NCBI GenBank assembly: GCA_028687585.1
Contig: JAQTZV010000027.1
Location: forward strand, 1-64,000
DNA from: Desulfuromonadaceae bacterium
Lineage (GTDB): Bacteria; Desulfobacterota; Desulfuromonadia; Geobacterales; Pseudopelobacteraceae
DNA length: 64,000 nt
Reading direction: 5' to 3'
Positions 26,715-35,241 of the stretch are shown in pieces. Made by a program: the position numbers and the translations under genes. Under the pieces are notes generated by a model. It worked only from the letters and a program-made list of their open reading frames with translations. It did no database searches and was not told where the DNA came from. Position 1 is the first letter of the stretch; each line of letters opens with the position of its first letter.

Positions 26715-27010
26715 ATGCTTAATCTGCACCGGTGAATCAAAGCACCAGCCCTCACCAATAAACCTATTAATTCCCGAGTTGCCTGAAGCAGCCATATCTA
26801 TGGCACCAATGCTCCTGACGCAGGCTGTCAATAGTGGAATCATAAACATCAATTCCTGGCTTCATTCCAACGATTATCAACGGTTCAAGCAAGCTGCTTC
26901 CAGAATAATACCTTGTCGGAACAGGCCTGGTAATCTATACTCCAAAACATTTTTTGGCCCACAAAGGAAACTGGATAGTACAAAAGGATCTGTGAAAAAA
27001 ATGTGCTCTT

Positions 27011-29068
27011 ATGCGTAAATCGCTCGGCTACAAATCCAGGCTGGGCATAAAGATTCTTCTGGGATTTGGGCTTATCTGGGTGCTGCCTATTATACTCATG
27101 CTGTTCATGTCGTCACGGCACCTGCAGATCATTAAGAACACTGCTGTTGAAGGTGCGCGAGACGTGCTCATCTCCTCACAGGAAAAGCACCTGCAGGAAC
27201 TGCTCATCAAGGAAGCGAGCAAGCTTTCGGTCTTGTTTACCAGGATTCAGGATGAGACCTATATGCTTGGTTCATTTACCCAATCCCTTCTCAATAATCC
27301 AGCCCAGCTTTCATTCAGAAACGGCAGTCGCTATGCCATGAATCGTGAGGGTTACTACGGGAACTCAATCAATGACGGTAATTCGGTATTGTACGTGCCC
27401 CGCTATGAGCCGGCTCAGGATCCGGTAATTATCGTCTCGGAATCGATGGACCTCCTGCTGAAGCCTCTGGCTGAGCGGGAAGGGCGAATTCTGCTGGCAT
27501 ATATGATACACCGCAGCGGGGTCACGCGTGCGTTTCCCTGGCGGGATTTCAAGCGGATGCCCCGCGATAGAGACATTACATCATGGCCTTTTTACTACCT
27601 CGCAGATCCCTCCCATAATCCGCGCAAAAAGGTACTGTTCACACCTGCGTATCTCGATCCACTGAGCCGGGAATGGATGATCTCATGCCTCTTCCCGGTA
27701 TATGTCACGGGACGATACGAGGCGACGATCGGCATCGACCTCACGATAGAATACCTGCTCGGAGAGATATCCGGGAACAGATTATCCAAAGGTTCAAGCT
27801 CACTGCTGGTGGCCGGGAATGAGATTATTGCCGCTTCAGCCAATCTCCCTTTGGAGACGCTGGGGCTCGATCCGAAAATCCCCCCTCACGGCCAGAAACT
27901 TTCTGAATCCACCAGCCAGGATATCAAGGAACTGATGACCAATCTCCAGACAGAGAAAGGTAACATCAGACATATCAGGACGCCACTTTTGCGGGCTTTT
28001 GCGGTTCAGGCCACTGTTGAACCACTCGGCTGGAAGATTGTGTATTTCGTTCCCGAGGATGAAGTGACGACTCCTGCGAGTGAAAGCGCCAGTAAAATCC
28101 TTGCGGAAACGAAGGAAATGCGTTCCAACTTTATCCACATTCTCCTGTTTGCCCTGTTTGGCGTTGTCGGCATTACCAGTGTTGTTATTTTTTACCAGTC
28201 AAAGGGACTTCGGACTCTTCTCCGGGGGATCTTCGAACTGGGAAACGGTAATCTCTCGCACCGCATACCGGAAGACCAGAGCGAGTTCGGCCAGCTTGCC
28301 AAAGCGCTCAACTCCATGGCATATAATCTCCAGGAAAAAAAGAGAGAGCTGCAGCGGGCGTTTGCCGAAATGGAGCAGGGGAGAAAACTCACGGCAGTCG
28401 GGCGACTGGCCGCAGGAGTTGCACACGAGGTCAATAATCCTCTTGCTACTATTTCCACCTATACCCAGATGGTGTTGCGCAGAAATGATATTCCTGAAGA
28501 TGTGTCTGAAAATATGAAAGTAGTGATGGGTGAGATTCAGAGGATTCAGGCGCAGTTGCGCAATCTGCTCGACCTGTCCCGCCTCCAGAGTCCCGTTATT
28601 ACTGAAATCGATCCTAATAGCATCGTAAAAGAAATCGTTGACCTCGTACGCTATGAAGCGTCTGCCCGAGGCGTGAATTTATACACCACCCTGTGTGACG
28701 ATGCCCGGACCATTCCGGCAGACTGTTCCGGTTTCAAGCAGATTGTCTGGAACCTTCTGAGAAATGCTCTTGATGTCCAGGAGAAAGGTGGCACGATTAG
28801 TGTAGTGACCTGTTTCATGTCAGTCGAGGGTGAAGCTTCTTCATTTGTTATTGAAGTTGCGGGTGAGGGACCGGGAATTTCAGAGAACAACCTCGCCAAC
28901 ATATTTGAACCATTTTTCACCACCAAAGAGGTTGGTGAAGGGACCGGTCTTGGTCTATCCATAGTCTATAACATTGTAAAAAATCATGGCGGAACGATAA
29001 ATGTTCAAAACAGAACTCCAAAAGGCTGCATGTTTAACGTTACGTTTCCGATAACGGGGGGAAAATGA
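27011..29068 (+). CDS. Membrane sensor histidine kinase of the amine-oxidation cluster
   Basis: A 685-residue two-component sensor. Helix 1 (about 15-33) and helix 2 (about 370-392) bracket a large dCache-like periplasmic domain (35-365, with PYLDPLSREWMISCLFPVYV-type PAS fold text). HAMP (about 393-445) leads to a HisKA box GVAHEVNNPLATI with phospho-acceptor H472, and an ATPase domain with N, G1 (GPGISENN) and G2 (GEGTGLGLSIVYNIVKNHGG). It overlaps the response-regulator start by 4 bases. By position it likely senses an amine or a related periplasmic signal and controls the sigma-54 promoter at 30673. No ligand evidence exists. Confidence 0.9.
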   Translation: MRKSLGYKSRLGIKILLGFGLIWVLPIILMLFMSSRHLQIIKNTAVEGARDVLISSQEKHLQELLIKEASKLSVLFTRIQDETYMLGSFTQSLLNNPAQLSFRNGSRYAMNREGYYGNSINDGNSVLYVPRYEPAQDPVIIVSESMDLLLKPLAEREGRILLAYMIHRSGVTRAFPWRDFKRMPRDRDITSWPFYYLADPSHNPRKKVLFTPAYLDPLSREWMISCLFPVYVTGRYEATIGIDLTIEYLLGEISGNRLSKGSSSLLVAGNEIIAASANLPLETLGLDPKIPPHGQKLSESTSQDIKELMTNLQTEKGNIRHIRTPLLRAFAVQATVEPLGWKIVYFVPEDEVTTPASESASKILAETKEMRSNFIHILLFALFGVVGITSVVIFYQSKGLRTLLRGIFELGNGNLSHRIPEDQSEFGQLAKALNSMAYNLQEKKRELQRAFAEMEQGRKLTAVGRLAAGVAHEVNNPLATISTYTQMVLRRNDIPEDVSENMKVVMGEIQRIQAQLRNLLDLSRLQSPVITEIDPNSIVKEIVDLVRYEASARGVNLYTTLCDDARTIPADCSGFKQIVWNLLRNALDVQEKGGTISVVTCFMSVEGEASSFVIEVAGEGPGISENNLANIFEPFFTTKEVGEGTGLGLSIVYNIVKNHGGTINVQNRTPKGCMFNVTFPITGGK

Positions 29069-30456
29069 CGGCCACCGCACATGGCGCACGTATTCTGGTA
29101 GTGGATGATGAGCGCCCCTTATTGACAGCCCTTGTTACTGCGTTGGAGTCAATGGGCTATGAGGTTATCGGTGAATTGAAGCAGAGTGACGGTCTCTCAC
29201 GGATTATCTCCTGGCAACCGGATGCGGCGATTTTCGATCTCAATATGCCGGGGATGAACGGCGTGGAACTGACGGCAAAGGCGCTTGAAATCATGCCGGA
29301 TCTGCCGATCATTCTCCTGACAGGATTCGGCTCCATTGACAGTTCGGTGCAGGCTATGCGAACGGGGGCATATGATTATCTGACAAAACCGTTTGATTTG
29401 AATAGTATTGATTTTACACTAAAAAAAGCGCTCGATCACCACGATCAGAAGCGCCGTTTTCGACTGCTTGCGGAAGCGACAGGGCGCATTGGAGAATTCG
29501 CAGGGATTGTCGGGCAGAGCCCGGCGATCACAAAAGTACTCGATTCTGTACATGCCGTTGCGGACACCGAATCGACCGTATTAATTACCGGTGAAAGCGG
29601 TACCGGCAAGGAGGTTATCGCCCATGCCATTCATACCGGCGGTTCACGGCGGGAAAAACCATTTATCACTGTTGACTGTGCCACGATCCCCGATACGCTC
29701 ATTGAAAGTGAACTATTCGGCCACGCGAAAGGGGCCTTTACCGGAGCACACAAGGACAGGGCCGGTCACGTTGAAGCGGCTGCCGACGGCACCGTCTTCC
29801 TTGATGAAATTGGTGAGATTCCACTCGGCATGCAAAAGAAACTGCTCCGCTTTCTCGAAGAGAGGACTTTTGTCCGCGTTGGTGAAACCCGTCGCCGCGA
29901 GGCACACGCTCGAATCGTCGCGGCAACTAACCGCGACCTCCTCCACGAGGTCCAGGTTGGTCGTTTCAGGGAAGATCTCTATTACCGGCTTAAGGTGATA
30001 GAAATCCCAATCCCACCGCTTCGGGAGCGGAGTGAAGACGTCCTTCCGCTGGTCGAGTGGTATTTGTCTCGCTTGAACCGCAAGCTTAACCGCAATATAT
30101 CAGGCATATCTGCGACAGCAATGAAACTTCTCACTAATTATCAATGGCCCGGCAATATCCGTGAACTGGTTAATCTTCTGGAACAGGTCATGACGTTTCA
30201 CAACCCTGAAATTCTTGATGTAAAGCACCTTCCCGGCACTCTGCAGGCTCTCGCCTCCACATTGCCTTCCCAGACGTTTTCCGAGCTCAAGGAACAGGTT
30301 CTTGAAGAAGCGGGGCGCAACTATTTCCAGTCACTCCTGAACCACTTTCACGGGAATATCACCAAAGTGGCTGATTATTCCGGCATTAACCGTCGGCATA
30401 TCCATCGGCTACTTCTTGAATGGGGAATCAACCCGGCTTTGTTCCGCAACAACTGA
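29065..30456 (+). CDS. Sigma-54-dependent NtrC-family response regulator
   Basis: A 463-residue protein: receiver domain (1-125) with phospho-acceptor D58 in [15 protein letters not shown]+ domain (about 145-380) with Walker A GESGTGKE (176-183), the sigma-54 contact loop GAFTGA (223-228) and Walker B region [12 protein letters not shown]-terminal Fis-type helix-turn-helix ([20 protein letters not shown]). It is coupled to the kinase and should, when phosphorylated, bind the dyads at 30455-30549 and activate the downstream operon. Aerobic qhp loci are described with an AraC-type regulator instead, so the control logic here differs. Confidence 0.93.
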   Translation: MTATAHGARILVVDDERPLLTALVTALESMGYEVIGELKQSDGLSRIISWQPDAAIFDLNMPGMNGVELTAKALEIMPDLPIILLTGFGSIDSSVQAMRTGAYDYLTKPFDLNSIDFTLKKALDHHDQKRRFRLLAEATGRIGEFAGIVGQSPAITKVLDSVHAVADTESTVLITGESGTGKEVIAHAIHTGGSRREKPFITVDCATIPDTLIESELFGHAKGAFTGAHKDRAGHVEAAADGTVFLDEIGEIPLGMQKKLLRFLEERTFVRVGETRRREAHARIVAATNRDLLHEVQVGRFREDLYYRLKVIEIPIPPLRERSEDVLPLVEWYLSRLNRKLNRNISGISATAMKLLTNYQWPGNIRELVNLLEQVMTFHNPEILDVKHLPGTLQALASTLPSQTFSELKEQVLEEAGRNYFQSLLNHFHGNITKVADYSGINRRHIHRLLLEWGINPALFRNN

Positions 30457-30549
30457 GTCAAATAAGTCCCACTATTCTACCCTCTTTCCTTTGTATGAGA
30501 CAATTATGTCCCATTACTTCCGACCTATTAGAGACATTTATGTCTCTAA
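30455..30549 (+). promoter_or_regulatory. Three tandem dyad sites, probable enhancer for the NtrC-type regulator
   Basis: Three related 16-base sites: GAGTCAAATAAGTCCC (30455-30470), GAGACAATTATGTCCC (30497-30512) and GAGACATTTATGTCTC (30531-30546). The last extends to a perfect dyad with 10-base arms TTAGAGACAT and ATGTCTCTAA (30528-30549). Centres are 42 and 34 bases apart. They lie about 125-220 bases upstream of the -24/-12 promoter, the normal place for sigma-54 activator sites, and directly after the regulator's stop codon. Confidence 0.75.
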
Positions 30550-30672
30550 TGCCGATTTCTGGTTGTGTTGAACAATCATTTCATCAGTAACTATTCAAAA
30601 CGTTATTAAATTATATCCGTAAAATAAGCATGTTACGGTGGTAATGTGATTTTTTCGCTGATGAAATTATTT

Positions 30673-30688
30673 TGGAACAGTGTTTGCT
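30673..30688 (+). promoter_or_regulatory. Sigma-54 (-24/-12) promoter of the amine-oxidation operon
   Basis: TGGAAC (30673-30678) and TTGCT (30684-30688) keep the required spacing of 10 bases between the invariant GG (30674-30675) and GC (30686-30687). It would start transcription near 30699, about 97 bases before the DUF1302 gene. Confidence 0.75.
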
Positions 30689-30795
30689 AATTCGTTACAT
30701 CACGAAACCAAGTGATTGTCAGGGCGTGTTGTTCCGATTCGAAGGCCTTGCGAAGTAGGTAAGAGTTTAAGCAATCAAAAGGAGGGAGAGTGGAC

Positions 30796-32493
30796 ATGGG
30801 CAAAACATTGATTGAAAAGGGGAAAAATAACGGAACGCGGTATATCCGGCCAGGATTGGTCGCCGTAGCAATGGCGACCCTCTTGGGAATGAGCGTCGGC
30901 GCTAACGCATTTGAGGTCCCGACCGGCAACGAGGAGGTCAAGGTCAACTGGGACAACTCGATCAGGTATAACCTGGGGTATCGGGCTAATAAAGTTGACC
31001 CGGCCGTTGTGGGAAATAACGACCTCGATGACGGAGAACGCAATTTCAGGAGCGGGATAGTAACGAACCGGCTCGACCTTCTGTCAGAGCTTGATGTCTC
31101 CTACCAGAAAACGTACGGCTTCCGTTTAAGCGGTGCTGGCTGGTATGACCCGGCATATTCAAAAGGGAAACTGAACAAGGACCTTGCCACTTCCAACGCA
31201 GTTGACGCAAACGGGAATCCTATCGCCATCAATTCCTACACCAAGCGCTACTATCTTGGTCCAAGCGGAGAATTGCTGGACGCTTTCGTTTTTGGAAAAA
31301 TTGAAATTGCTCAAATTCCGATCCAGGTAAAAGTGGGGAGAAATACCCAGTTCTGGGGTGAAGGGCTTGGTTTTAACGCGGCACTGAATGGCATCTCGTA
31401 CGCTCAGATGCCGATTGATGTCGCCAAAGCATACGGAGTACCGAACACCGGGGCAAAAGAGCTGTTCCGTCCGCTCAATAATATCGCCATTACTGCCAAC
31501 CCGACCAGTACGGTGACGGTCATGGCGCAGTATTTCCTCGAGTGGGAGCCCAACCGCTACCCCGAAGCGGGGTCATATATGGCGCCATACGACTATCTCT
31601 TTAACGGCGGCATTGGGTCTCAAAAGTACAATGCATTCGGTTTAACCAGAGGCAACGATATAAAGCCGAAAGACGCCGGGGACTGGGGTGTCGGTCTGCG
31701 TTGGAGTCCGGAGGCGATGAACGGAACAACATTTGGATTCTACTATCGTAAATTGTCCGACATGATGCCTCAGGCTCATGCAGACATCGATACCGGTCAG
31801 CTACGATTTGCCTATGCCGATAACATTGATCTGTACGGTGTCAGCTACTCCCAGCAGCTTCTCGGTGTCAGCGTCGGGGGAGAGTTGTCATACCGTAAGA
31901 ATATGCCGCTTTTAAACCAGGGCGCGGCGGTCACAACGGCTGATCTTCCGGGTCGCGGTGACGTACGCACTGCACGTGGCGACACACTGCATGCGGTGCT
32001 TAACTTCCTCGGACTGATCAACCGGACGCCGGTATTTGATTCAGCTCAATGGATTGTGGAATTCAACTGGGGCAATTATTTGAAAGTAACTTCTGATTTG
32101 TTCGATGAAAACAATCCTAATGGAACGTTCATGGGATATCAGACCTATACTGATATCAACCGCGCCACCAAAGATTTTGTCACGATTGACCTTAACTTTG
32201 CTCCGACCTGGTTCGAGGTTTTTCCCGGCGCGAATTTGACTGTACCACTGTATTATGGCCGGGGCATACACGGCAATAGCCCCACAAATATCATGCAAAA
32301 GAACGCCGGTTCCTATAGCGCTGGCCTGTCGATTGACTATCTTGCCCGGCATAAATTCGACCTGCTGTATGTAGATTTCTTTGGCGACAACAGAGTAGAT
32401 CCGACAACCGGTGTAGTCGCCGCCAATAATGGAGATCCGGCTCTCCTCAAGGACCGCGGCACAGTTTCATTTACCTACAGGTACACATTCTAA
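30796..32493 (+). CDS. DUF1302 outer-membrane beta-barrel protein
   Basis: About 565 residues from ATG 30796 (AAGGAGGGAG upstream; GTG 30790 is an alternative). A signal peptide ends GANA near residue 38. The mature part is rich in alternating aromatic/polar strands and ends RGTVSFTYRYTF, with the C-terminal Phe typical of BAM-inserted barrels. It matches the DUF1302 family (VNWDNSIRYNLGYR; NTQFWGEGLGFNAALNGISYAQMPID). DUF1302 genes usually sit beside DUF1329, YCF48-like and RND genes in clusters for hydrophobic or aromatic substrates. As first gene of this operon it may form the outer-membrane entry or exit path for an amine; this is inference. Confidence 0.85.
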   Translation: MGKTLIEKGKNNGTRYIRPGLVAVAMATLLGMSVGANAFEVPTGNEEVKVNWDNSIRYNLGYRANKVDPAVVGNNDLDDGERNFRSGIVTNRLDLLSELDVSYQKTYGFRLSGAGWYDPAYSKGKLNKDLATSNAVDANGNPIAINSYTKRYYLGPSGELLDAFVFGKIEIAQIPIQVKVGRNTQFWGEGLGFNAALNGISYAQMPIDVAKAYGVPNTGAKELFRPLNNIAITANPTSTVTVMAQYFLEWEPNRYPEAGSYMAPYDYLFNGGIGSQKYNAFGLTRGNDIKPKDAGDWGVGLRWSPEAMNGTTFGFYYRKLSDMMPQAHADIDTGQLRFAYADNIDLYGVSYSQQLLGVSVGGELSYRKNMPLLNQGAAVTTADLPGRGDVRTARGDTLHAVLNFLGLINRTPVFDSAQWIVEFNWGNYLKVTSDLFDENNPNGTFMGYQTYTDINRATKDFVTIDLNFAPTWFEVFPGANLTVPLYYGRGIHGNSPTNIMQKNAGSYSAGLSIDYLARHKFDLLYVDFFGDNRVDPTTGVVAANNGDPALLKDRGTVSFTYRYTF

Positions 32494-32508
32494 AAGGAGG
32501 AACAGAAT

Positions 32509-33858
32509 ATGACGTTACGAAAAAGTTTAATTGCTGCAACGCTGTTGGTGGGGTGCGCAGGAAGCGCCTTCGGAGCGATTACGGCCGAAGAGGCAAAAAA
32601 ACTCGGTACGACTCTTACCCCCATCGGTGCCGAGAAGGCTGGTAACAAGGATGGCAGCATTCCCGAATATACCGGTGGACTGACCACCGCTCCGTCCTCA
32701 TTCAAAAAAGGATCACACCTCCGTCCTGATCCGTTTGCTGCCGAAAAGCCGCTGTTTGTGATCGATCAGAAGAATGAGGCCAAGTACGCCGACAAATTGA
32801 CTGAAGGACAGAAGGCGTTGATGAAAAAGTATCCCGGTTACCGTATGGATGTCTATAAAACCCATCGAACGGCCGCTTTTCCCAAGTATGTGACCGACAA
32901 TACCATCAAGCAGGCAACTACGACCAAGACTGCCAATAACGGCCTGACGCTGGTGGGGGCACATGCGGCTTACCCCTTTCCGATCCCGAAGGACGGTTTT
33001 GAGGCGATGTGGAATCATATTATCCGTTACAACGGCGTTTCTCTCCAGCATAACCCCCGTTCCTGGGTAGTCAATGCGTCCGGGCGGGCTACCATGACCT
33101 ACCAGTTGGACGAGCTGCTCGACTGGCCGTACTGGGATCCAAAAAGAGACAAGTCTGAACTGTTCTGGCGCCTCAAAGACATCGCAACCGGCCCGCCCCG
33201 TAACGTCGGTGAAATGCTGCTGGTTCTCGACCCGCTCGACATGTACGGAAAAGGGCGGCGTGCCTGGCAGTATCTTCCCGGCCAGAGGCGGACCAAGCTG
33301 GCCCCGGACATCAACTACGATACACCCAACACCCAGCTCAACGGTGCTACGGCCTATGACGAATGGTGCCTGTTCCTCGGCTCGATGGATCGTTTCAACT
33401 TCAAGCTGATCGGCAAGAAAGAGATGTACGTCCCGTACAACAATTACAAACTGGTCTATGGTTCCAAGTCTGATCAGTTGCTGACGCCGAAGTTTATCAA
33501 TCCGGACTTCGTTCGCTGGGAACTGCACCGGGTCTGGGTTGTTGAAGCGACCCTCCAGCCGGGCAAGCGGCACATTTACAGTAAACGCGTCTTCTATCTG
33601 GATGAAGACAGTTGGACTGCACTTGCCAGCGATGAGTATGATGCCCGCGGCCAGCTCTATCGGAGTGCCTTCCTGTATATGGTGCAGAACTACGACGTGC
33701 TCACCCCGTACTCATTTACCCATGGCTTTTACGATTTCAACTCTAACGTCTACACGCTGGACGTCAATGTTGCCGAAACCGGTGGCGTTGTCTATAAGCC
33801 GATCCGCCCCGACAGGGAGTGGGGTCCCGACTCACTGGCGGGGAGCGGCGTCCGCTGA
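32509..33858 (+). CDS. DUF1329 periplasmic protein
   Basis: A 449-residue protein with signal peptide MTLRKSLIAATLLVGCAGSAFG and the DUF1329 family start (EEAKKLGTTLTPIGAEKAGN.DGSIPEYTGGL). The rest is a large domain distantly like LolA/outer-membrane lipoprotein sorting folds, with conserved WRRGRR-type segments (MYGKGRRAWQYLPGQRR, RWELHRVWVVEATLQPGKRH). Family function is unknown, possibly lipid or hydrophobic-substrate carriage across the periplasm. AAGGAGG precedes it and it follows the DUF1302 gene by 15 bases. Confidence 0.87.
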   Translation: MTLRKSLIAATLLVGCAGSAFGAITAEEAKKLGTTLTPIGAEKAGNKDGSIPEYTGGLTTAPSSFKKGSHLRPDPFAAEKPLFVIDQKNEAKYADKLTEGQKALMKKYPGYRMDVYKTHRTAAFPKYVTDNTIKQATTTKTANNGLTLVGAHAAYPFPIPKDGFEAMWNHIIRYNGVSLQHNPRSWVVNASGRATMTYQLDELLDWPYWDPKRDKSELFWRLKDIATGPPRNVGEMLLVLDPLDMYGKGRRAWQYLPGQRRTKLAPDINYDTPNTQLNGATAYDEWCLFLGSMDRFNFKLIGKKEMYVPYNNYKLVYGSKSDQLLTPKFINPDFVRWELHRVWVVEATLQPGKRHIYSKRVFYLDEDSWTALASDEYDARGQLYRSAFLYMVQNYDVLTPYSFTHGFYDFNSNVYTLDVNVAETGGVVYKPIRPDREWGPDSLAGSGVR

Positions 33859-33873
33859 GATTATTCTGAACAC

Positions 33874-33899
33874 CCCCCGGCGACGCAACTCGCCGGGGG
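33874..33899 (+). other. Intercistronic hairpin after the DUF1329 gene
   Basis: CCCCCGGCGA (33874-33883) pairs exactly with TCGCCGGGGG (33890-33899) around a 6-base loop. There is no following T-run, so it probably stabilises the 3' end of the upstream part of the operon mRNA or partially attenuates. The rest of 33859-34045 has no gene. Confidence 0.6.
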
Positions 33900-34045
33900 C
33901 ATTCCGCGCACCAATCACACAACATGGTAGTACGTTGGCAAAGCGATTTTCAGTTCAGCCGGTTGCAGAGGATTGTTACGTTTAATGACCGAGATTTTAA
34001 CACGGATATCAGGCGGGGCGCTGACCCGGATATCCAGGAGAAGAT

Positions 34046-35167
34046 ATGATCCGCAGAATAGTGACCGTAATTTTAGCTGTCTCTTTACTCGCACTGCCCG
34101 TCACCGCGGCCTCTCCTGTTTTTCAGGATGTACTCGATACACCGGCGTTGGAGAGCCCGCTAGCCATCAAAAATCTGCTTAACGGTGTAGCAGTAGCCGG
34201 AAAACGCCTGATCTGTGTCGGCCAGCGCGGTCATATCCTCTACTCGGATGACCGGGGGAAAAAATGGACCCAGGCAAATGTCCCGGTCAGTTCCGATCTG
34301 CTCGCGGTCTCTTTTCCTTCTCCGCTGCAGGGTTGGGCTGTGGGACATGACGGCGTGGTGCTGCACAGTTCTGACGGCGGCAGTTCGTGGATCAAACAGT
34401 TTGATGGCCGTGCTGCCGCTCAGGTGATGGCCAGTTATCACAAAGGGTGGAAAAACTGTTCAAGCTGCCACGATAGAATCGAGACTCCCAAGGGAACACC
34501 CCAAGGGAGTGAAGGTGCCTTGATGGCAGACCTCAAAAGTTTTACGGAACAGGGACCGGACAAGCCCTTTCTGGATGTCTGGTTCGAAAACGATACTACC
34601 GGCTTCATAGTCGGTGCTTTCAATCTCATTTTCCGCACTGTTGATGGCGGAAAAACCTGGGAGCCGTGGTTCGATCGCACTGAGAACAGCAAGCGTCTGC
34701 ACCTGTATGCGATACGTCCCGTCGGACAGGATCTTTACATCAGTGGTGAGCAGGGTCTGGTGCTGAAGCTTGACCGCAAGACCGGGCGCTTCTTGGATCA
34801 AAAAACTCCCTACAATGGCTCATTCTTCGGTATTACGGGAAAAGCCGGGTTTGTGGTCGCTTTCGGACTGCGCGGTAATGTGTTTCGGAGCACAAATGGC
34901 GGAGTCTCCTGGCAGAAAGTGGAGACAGGCGTTCAGGCAGGGCTCACTGGCGGAACCATTACCGGGGATGGCAAAGTCGTGCTGGTCAGTCAGAATGGTG
35001 ACGTTTTAGTCAGCAGCGACGATGCGGCCAGCTTCAAAGAAATTAAAATGAAGCAGTCAATCTTCGCCACCTCGGTTGCTGCCATCGACAACGACACCCT
35101 GCTGATTGCCGGTCTGCGCGGTGTACTGGTGCAACCACTGGCCCCGGCAAGCGGGATAGTGCGTTAA
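34046..35167 (+). CDS. YCF48/BNR-type beta-propeller protein with an embedded CXXCH haem motif
   Basis: A 373-residue periplasmic protein (signal peptide to about residue 21). Repeats of the sort ILYSDDRGKKWTQ, VVLHSSDGGSSWIKQ, LIFRTVDGGKTWEPW and VFRSTNGGVSWQKV are those of the photosystem II assembly factor YCF48 propeller family. Between blades 2 and 3 lies an insert with C138-S-S-C141-H142, a c-type haem attachment motif, which the usual RND-associated YCF48 proteins do not have as far as I know. It precedes the RND gene. In other clusters this protein is thought to serve the transporter; the haem would suggest an added redox role. AGGAGA precedes the ATG. Confidence 0.85.
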   Translation: MIRRIVTVILAVSLLALPVTAASPVFQDVLDTPALESPLAIKNLLNGVAVAGKRLICVGQRGHILYSDDRGKKWTQANVPVSSDLLAVSFPSPLQGWAVGHDGVVLHSSDGGSSWIKQFDGRAAAQVMASYHKGWKNCSSCHDRIETPKGTPQGSEGALMADLKSFTEQGPDKPFLDVWFENDTTGFIVGAFNLIFRTVDGGKTWEPWFDRTENSKRLHLYAIRPVGQDLYISGEQGLVLKLDRKTGRFLDQKTPYNGSFFGITGKAGFVVAFGLRGNVFRSTNGGVSWQKVETGVQAGLTGGTITGDGKVVLVSQNGDVLVSSDDAASFKEIKMKQSIFATSVAAIDNDTLLIAGLRGVLVQPLAPASGIVR

Positions 35168-35241
35168 CGAAACTATTATCTGCAAAAGGCGCAGGGAATA
35201 ATTTCTAACTCACTATAAATTACTGTTACGGAGAGTTTATA

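Noticed and set aside
26800-26818. TGGCACC resembling a -24 element upstream of the sensor kinase
   Set aside because: No GC at the required 10-base spacing, so no sigma-54 promoter is claimed there.
26779-27018. 79-codon plus-strand frame before the sensor kinase
   Set aside because: No ribosome site, no family features and it overlaps the kinase start; treated as non-coding.
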